From Dyadobacter sp. CY343 (GTDB taxonomy: Bacteria; Bacteroidota; Bacteroidia; Cytophagales; Spirosomataceae), in NCBI RefSeq assembly GCF_021390335.1, contig NZ_JAJUXK010000003.1:310001-374000 (forward strand): 64,000 nt of DNA. The letters run 5' to 3'. Made by a program: the position numbers and the translations under genes. Below are positions 61,592-64,000 of the stretch, piece by piece. The notes under the pieces are model-generated. The model saw only the letters and a list, made by a program, of their open reading frames with translations. It was not told the origin of the DNA and did no database searches. Position 1 is the first letter of the stretch, and each line of letters starts with the position of its first letter.

Positions 61592-63308
61592 GGTCGCTTC
61601 TTACCGTCGCCTTCAACCCTTTCCACACCCTTTCATTTTCGTAAGGATCGGTAAAAATTTCAATCAGGCTTATTTTCGGAGCTTGCAGGAACAGTTTGAG
61701 AATTTCTTCAAGCGACGGCAAATCCTTAACGCTGAAATAGCTAATTCCCGAGTCCTCGCAGGTGCGGCGGGCAGTGTACGAATGTCGGGTCTCGAAAAAT
61801 TCTTCCATTTCTGGCAAGGCGCCTGGTCCGTCGATCATCCGGAATATGTTTCCGCCGCCATTGTTCAATACAACAATTTTGAGATTATCAGGGAGTGGAG
61901 GGGCGAGCAAACCATTTCTATCATACAGGAACGCGACGTCTCCGACAATCAGCAGTGTAGGCAAATTATTGACCCTTGCTGCGCCGATTGCCGTACTCAC
62001 ACATCCGTCAATCCCGCTCGTTCCTCTGTTAGCAAACACCTCTCCTATCTGGTTATCAAAACGCAATGTATTGACATAGCGAACCGCCATACTATTTGCC
62101 ACATGTAACTGACATCCCGTATTTAAAAACTTAAAAATACAATCTATCGATGTTAAATCATTTAACGTATTTAGATTTGTTATATACTTAACCACACTAG
62201 TCGTACTGTTGGCTTCGAGAGCATCCCATTTTGCTGAGTTAAAGGACAAACTGTCAAAGTCAGTATGCTGCACAAATTGCTGATAATCAACCCTCTCAAA
62301 TAACTCCTTGAAGAAATAGGCGGGATCCACAGGAATATTCCGGGTCAAAGCCTGCATAGGATCCGGTAAAACAGCAGTTTCACCAATATGCCAGTGTTGT
62401 TTTGGCGGGTTTCGTCTGATGAACTGCTTGAATTCTTTAGAAAGAAACGATAAACCAAATGTAATAAGTAAATCCGGGCGTAGCTGGGCAGCATTTTCCG
62501 AACCTAAAAACAAATCGTGGCTGCCAATAAAATGTGCTTTTAATTTAAGATTTGATATACAATCACCCAAAACAGGAATCCCCCACTCCTCCGCTATTTT
62601 TTCCAAGCTTTCGCTCAATTCCTGATCAAATCTCGCCTGCCCGCCTGCTATCAGTACGCTGCCCCCATCTTCGAGCTCGTCGATGATCTGGTGCCACATT
62701 TCGGTAGATAGTGTTGCAGTCGTTTTTACCTTCTCAATAATGCGGATTTGCTCCGATGGCTCAAAAAGATCCGTTTCAAGCGGATAAAATGGCTCGCGAA
62801 TAGGAATGTTGATATGAACAGGTCCACAGGGCTTAGAAGAAGCAGATATGAGAGCCTCATTTACAATACGATTAATCGCCCACTGCACATCCTTGTGCTG
62901 GTAGTCAGGCGCGATTTCATGCGATTGCTTGACGTGCCGCCCGTAAACATCAGATTGGTAAATAGTTTGGCCGTCGAGTTGATGCTGCCACTCCTTGGGC
63001 CTGTCTGCCGTGAGAACAACCAATGGGATATGTTGGAAAAATGCTTCTGCCACTGCGGGCGCGAAGTTATATGCGGCACTGCCTGAGGTACATATTAATA
63101 CCACTGGCATATTCAGTTGCTGCGCGATTCCTAGGCCGATAAACGCCGCTGAGCGTTCATCCATGCAAGTATGCATTTGAAAGCCCCTGTGGCGAACAAA
63201 TGCCAGTGTCAGTGCGGCACTGCGAGAGCCAGGAGATACGATTACATGGCGCACACCGTGCGCGAAGCATACCGAAGCTAAATCAATCAGAGGTTGTAGA
63301 ATGGCCAT
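61575..63308 (-). CDS. menD: menaquinone-synthesis enzyme MenD (SEPHCHC synthase)
   Basis: Thiamine-diphosphate enzyme joining isochorismate and 2-oxoglutarate in menaquinone synthesis. It is 577 residues. The N-terminal Pyr domain has HVIVSPGSRSAALTLAF and the activating Glu in CMDERSAAFIGLGIAQ; CTSGSAAYNFAPAVAEAFF follows. The C-terminal PP domain has ANRGTSGIDGCVSTAIGAA and the metal-binding GDVAFLYDRNGLL...NNGGGNIF. All expected parts are present. It starts only 68 bases after the rpoD stop, and the terminator hairpin of rpoD fills part of that space. Confidence 0.96.
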   Translation of the reverse strand: MAILQPLIDLASVCFAHGVRHVIVSPGSRSAALTLAFVRHRGFQMHTCMDERSAAFIGLGIAQQLNMPVVLICTSGSAAYNFAPAVAEAFFQHIPLVVLTADRPKEWQHQLDGQTIYQSDVYGRHVKQSHEIAPDYQHKDVQWAINRIVNEALISASSKPCGPVHINIPIREPFYPLETDLFEPSEQIRIIEKVKTTATLSTEMWHQIIDELEDGGSVLIAGGQARFDQELSESLEKIAEEWGIPVLGDCISNLKLKAHFIGSHDLFLGSENAAQLRPDLLITFGLSFLSKEFKQFIRRNPPKQHWHIGETAVLPDPMQALTRNIPVDPAYFFKELFERVDYQQFVQHTDFDSLSFNSAKWDALEANSTTSVVKYITNLNTLNDLTSIDCIFKFLNTGCQLHVANSMAVRYVNTLRFDNQIGEVFANRGTSGIDGCVSTAIGAARVNNLPTLLIVGDVAFLYDRNGLLAPPLPDNLKIVVLNNGGGNIFRMIDGPGALPEMEEFFETRHSYTARRTCEDSGISYFSVKDLPSLEEILKLFLQAPKISLIEIFTDPYENERVWKGLKATVRSDLSGNA

Positions 63309-63318
63309 ATCAGAAACA

Positions 63319-63344
63319 AAAATAGCCTCTTATGAGGCTATTTT
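63319..63344 (-). terminator. terminator after rpoD
   Basis: Perfect 11-bp stem AAAATAGCCTC / GAGGCTATTTT with a 4-base loop; the minus strand then reads TTTTTG. It separates rpoD from menD. Confidence 0.85.
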
Positions 63345-63376
63345 ATAATTATAAATATTCAATATTTAACTTACGA

Positions 63377-64000
63377 TTAACCAAGGTAAGTTTTCAAAGC
63401 TTTGCTTCTGGAAACGTGACGCAATCTTCTGATCGCTTTTTCCTTGATTTGACGAACGCGTTCACGTGTAAGGTTGAACTTCTCGCCAATCTCCTCCAAA
63501 GTCATCGCATGCTCACCATTCAAGCCGAAATACAATGCAATCACGTCAGCTTCGCGTTGGGTAAGTGTACAAAGTGCCCTTTGTACCTCTTTGCGTAAAG
63601 ATTCGTTAACCAAACCTGAATCCGGCTTATCTTCCAGATCATTTTCTAATACATCCAGCAACGAGTTTTCCTCACCCTGAACGAAAGGCGCGTCCATTGA
63701 AACGTGGCGACCTGAGATCTTCATGGTATCAACTACCTCAGAAGACGAAATTTCAAGTACTTCCGCCAGCTCTTCAGGTGAAGGTTCGCGCTCGAAACGC
63801 TGCTCCAGTTCTGAAAACGTCTTGGATATTTTATTCAAAGAACCTACCCGGTTCAAAGGCAAACGTACAATACGTGATTGTTCTGCCAGTGCCTGTAAAA
63901 TAGACTGGCGGATCCACCAAACTGCGTATGAAATGAATTTAAAACCTCTTGTCTCATCAAAACGCTGAGCTGCCTTGATCAATCCTAAATTTCCTTCATT
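63377..64000 (-). CDS. rpoD: primary sigma factor RpoD/SigA, C-terminal part (partial)
   Basis: The housekeeping RNA polymerase sigma-70 factor, cut by the right edge of the window; the frame is open to base 64000 ([14 protein letters not shown]), so the apparent start at 63982 is not real. Visible parts are region 2.3-2.4 ([33 protein letters not shown]), region 3 and region 4 ([51 protein letters not shown]). The lack of a large insert and the length fit the short Bacteroidota SigA that recognises the TAnnTTTG promoter. Confidence 0.96.
   Translation of the reverse strand, partial: NEGNLGLIKAAQRFDETRGFKFISYAVWWIRQSILQALAEQSRIVRLPLNRVGSLNKISKTFSELEQRFEREPSPEELAEVLEISSSEVVDTMKISGRHVSMDAPFVQGEENSLLDVLENDLEDKPDSGLVNESLRKEVQRALCTLTQREADVIALYFGLNGEHAMTLEEIGEKFNLTRERVRQIKEKAIRRLRHVSRSKALKTYLG

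Noticed and set aside
63309..63376. TATTTTTG just before menD as its promoter
   Set aside because: It matches the -7 consensus on the minus strand but lies in the rpoD terminator stem and would leave an almost leaderless message; no -33 box at proper spacing.
1..64000. Insertion sequences, prophage or plasmid genes
   Set aside because: No transposase, integrase, capsid or replication gene was found among the open frames.

Overview
The window comes from a Bacteroidota chromosome, most likely the order Cytophagales (a Dyadobacter/Spirosoma-like organism). The signs are two SusC/SusD pairs, type IX secretion sorting domains (type A and type B), an ECF sigma/anti-sigma/beta-barrel operon, Bacteroidota-type promoters (TAnnTTTG) and little use of Shine-Dalgarno sites. 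The genus is an inference from protein style only. I see no rRNA, tRNA, CRISPR array, transposase or phage gene.

Layout. 1-450 is the 3' end of an RND efflux pump. 916-2863 is a LytS/LytTR-type two-component pair. 3032-8542 holds mixed single genes (KDPG aldolase, methyltransferase, secreted proteins, a six-hairpin glycosidase-like enzyme, an NTF2-like protein). 8539-10902 is an ECF sigma - anti-sigma - outer-membrane protein operon. 11457-13694 is a fused trehalose-6-phosphate synthase/phosphatase. 14274-18617 is a four-gene leftward operon (GntP permease, RidA, D-threonine aldolase/D-serine dehydratase-like enzyme, M19 dipeptidase) that looks like a D-amino-acid utilisation unit. 18901-23058 carries gyrA and a TPR protein. 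23258-26886 carries a secreted CotH/lamin-tail protein and a DKNYY lipoprotein.

26909-46191 is the standout region: about 19 kb, all on the minus strand, made of SusC-SusD, a PSD1/DUF1549-DUF1553 di-heme protein with a DUF1501 partner, a second SusC-SusD, a PVC-type heme-binding dehydrogenase-like protein and two tandem sugar-isomerase-like paralogues. Terminators split it into separate transcription units. An identical 15-bp sequence (GACAGAACAGGACAG in the transcript sense) lies upstream of three of them (both susC genes and the PSD1 gene), which suggests a single regulon. No regulator or glycoside hydrolase is encoded inside the locus.

46586-64000 is mostly housekeeping and envelope genes: a T9SS type-B protein, an XRE regulator, dapD, gapA, then a leftward block TPR - beta-barrel - HU/SPOR - TonB-like - folC - trmB, followed by a TPR lipoprotein, menD and the 3' part of rpoD at the right edge.

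Non-coding structure worth attention: a 57-bp tandem hairpin array inside the putative D-amino-acid operon, GAATGA-type inverted repeats in two intergenic regions, and two intrinsic terminators that lie inside the 3' coding end of the opposing convergent gene.
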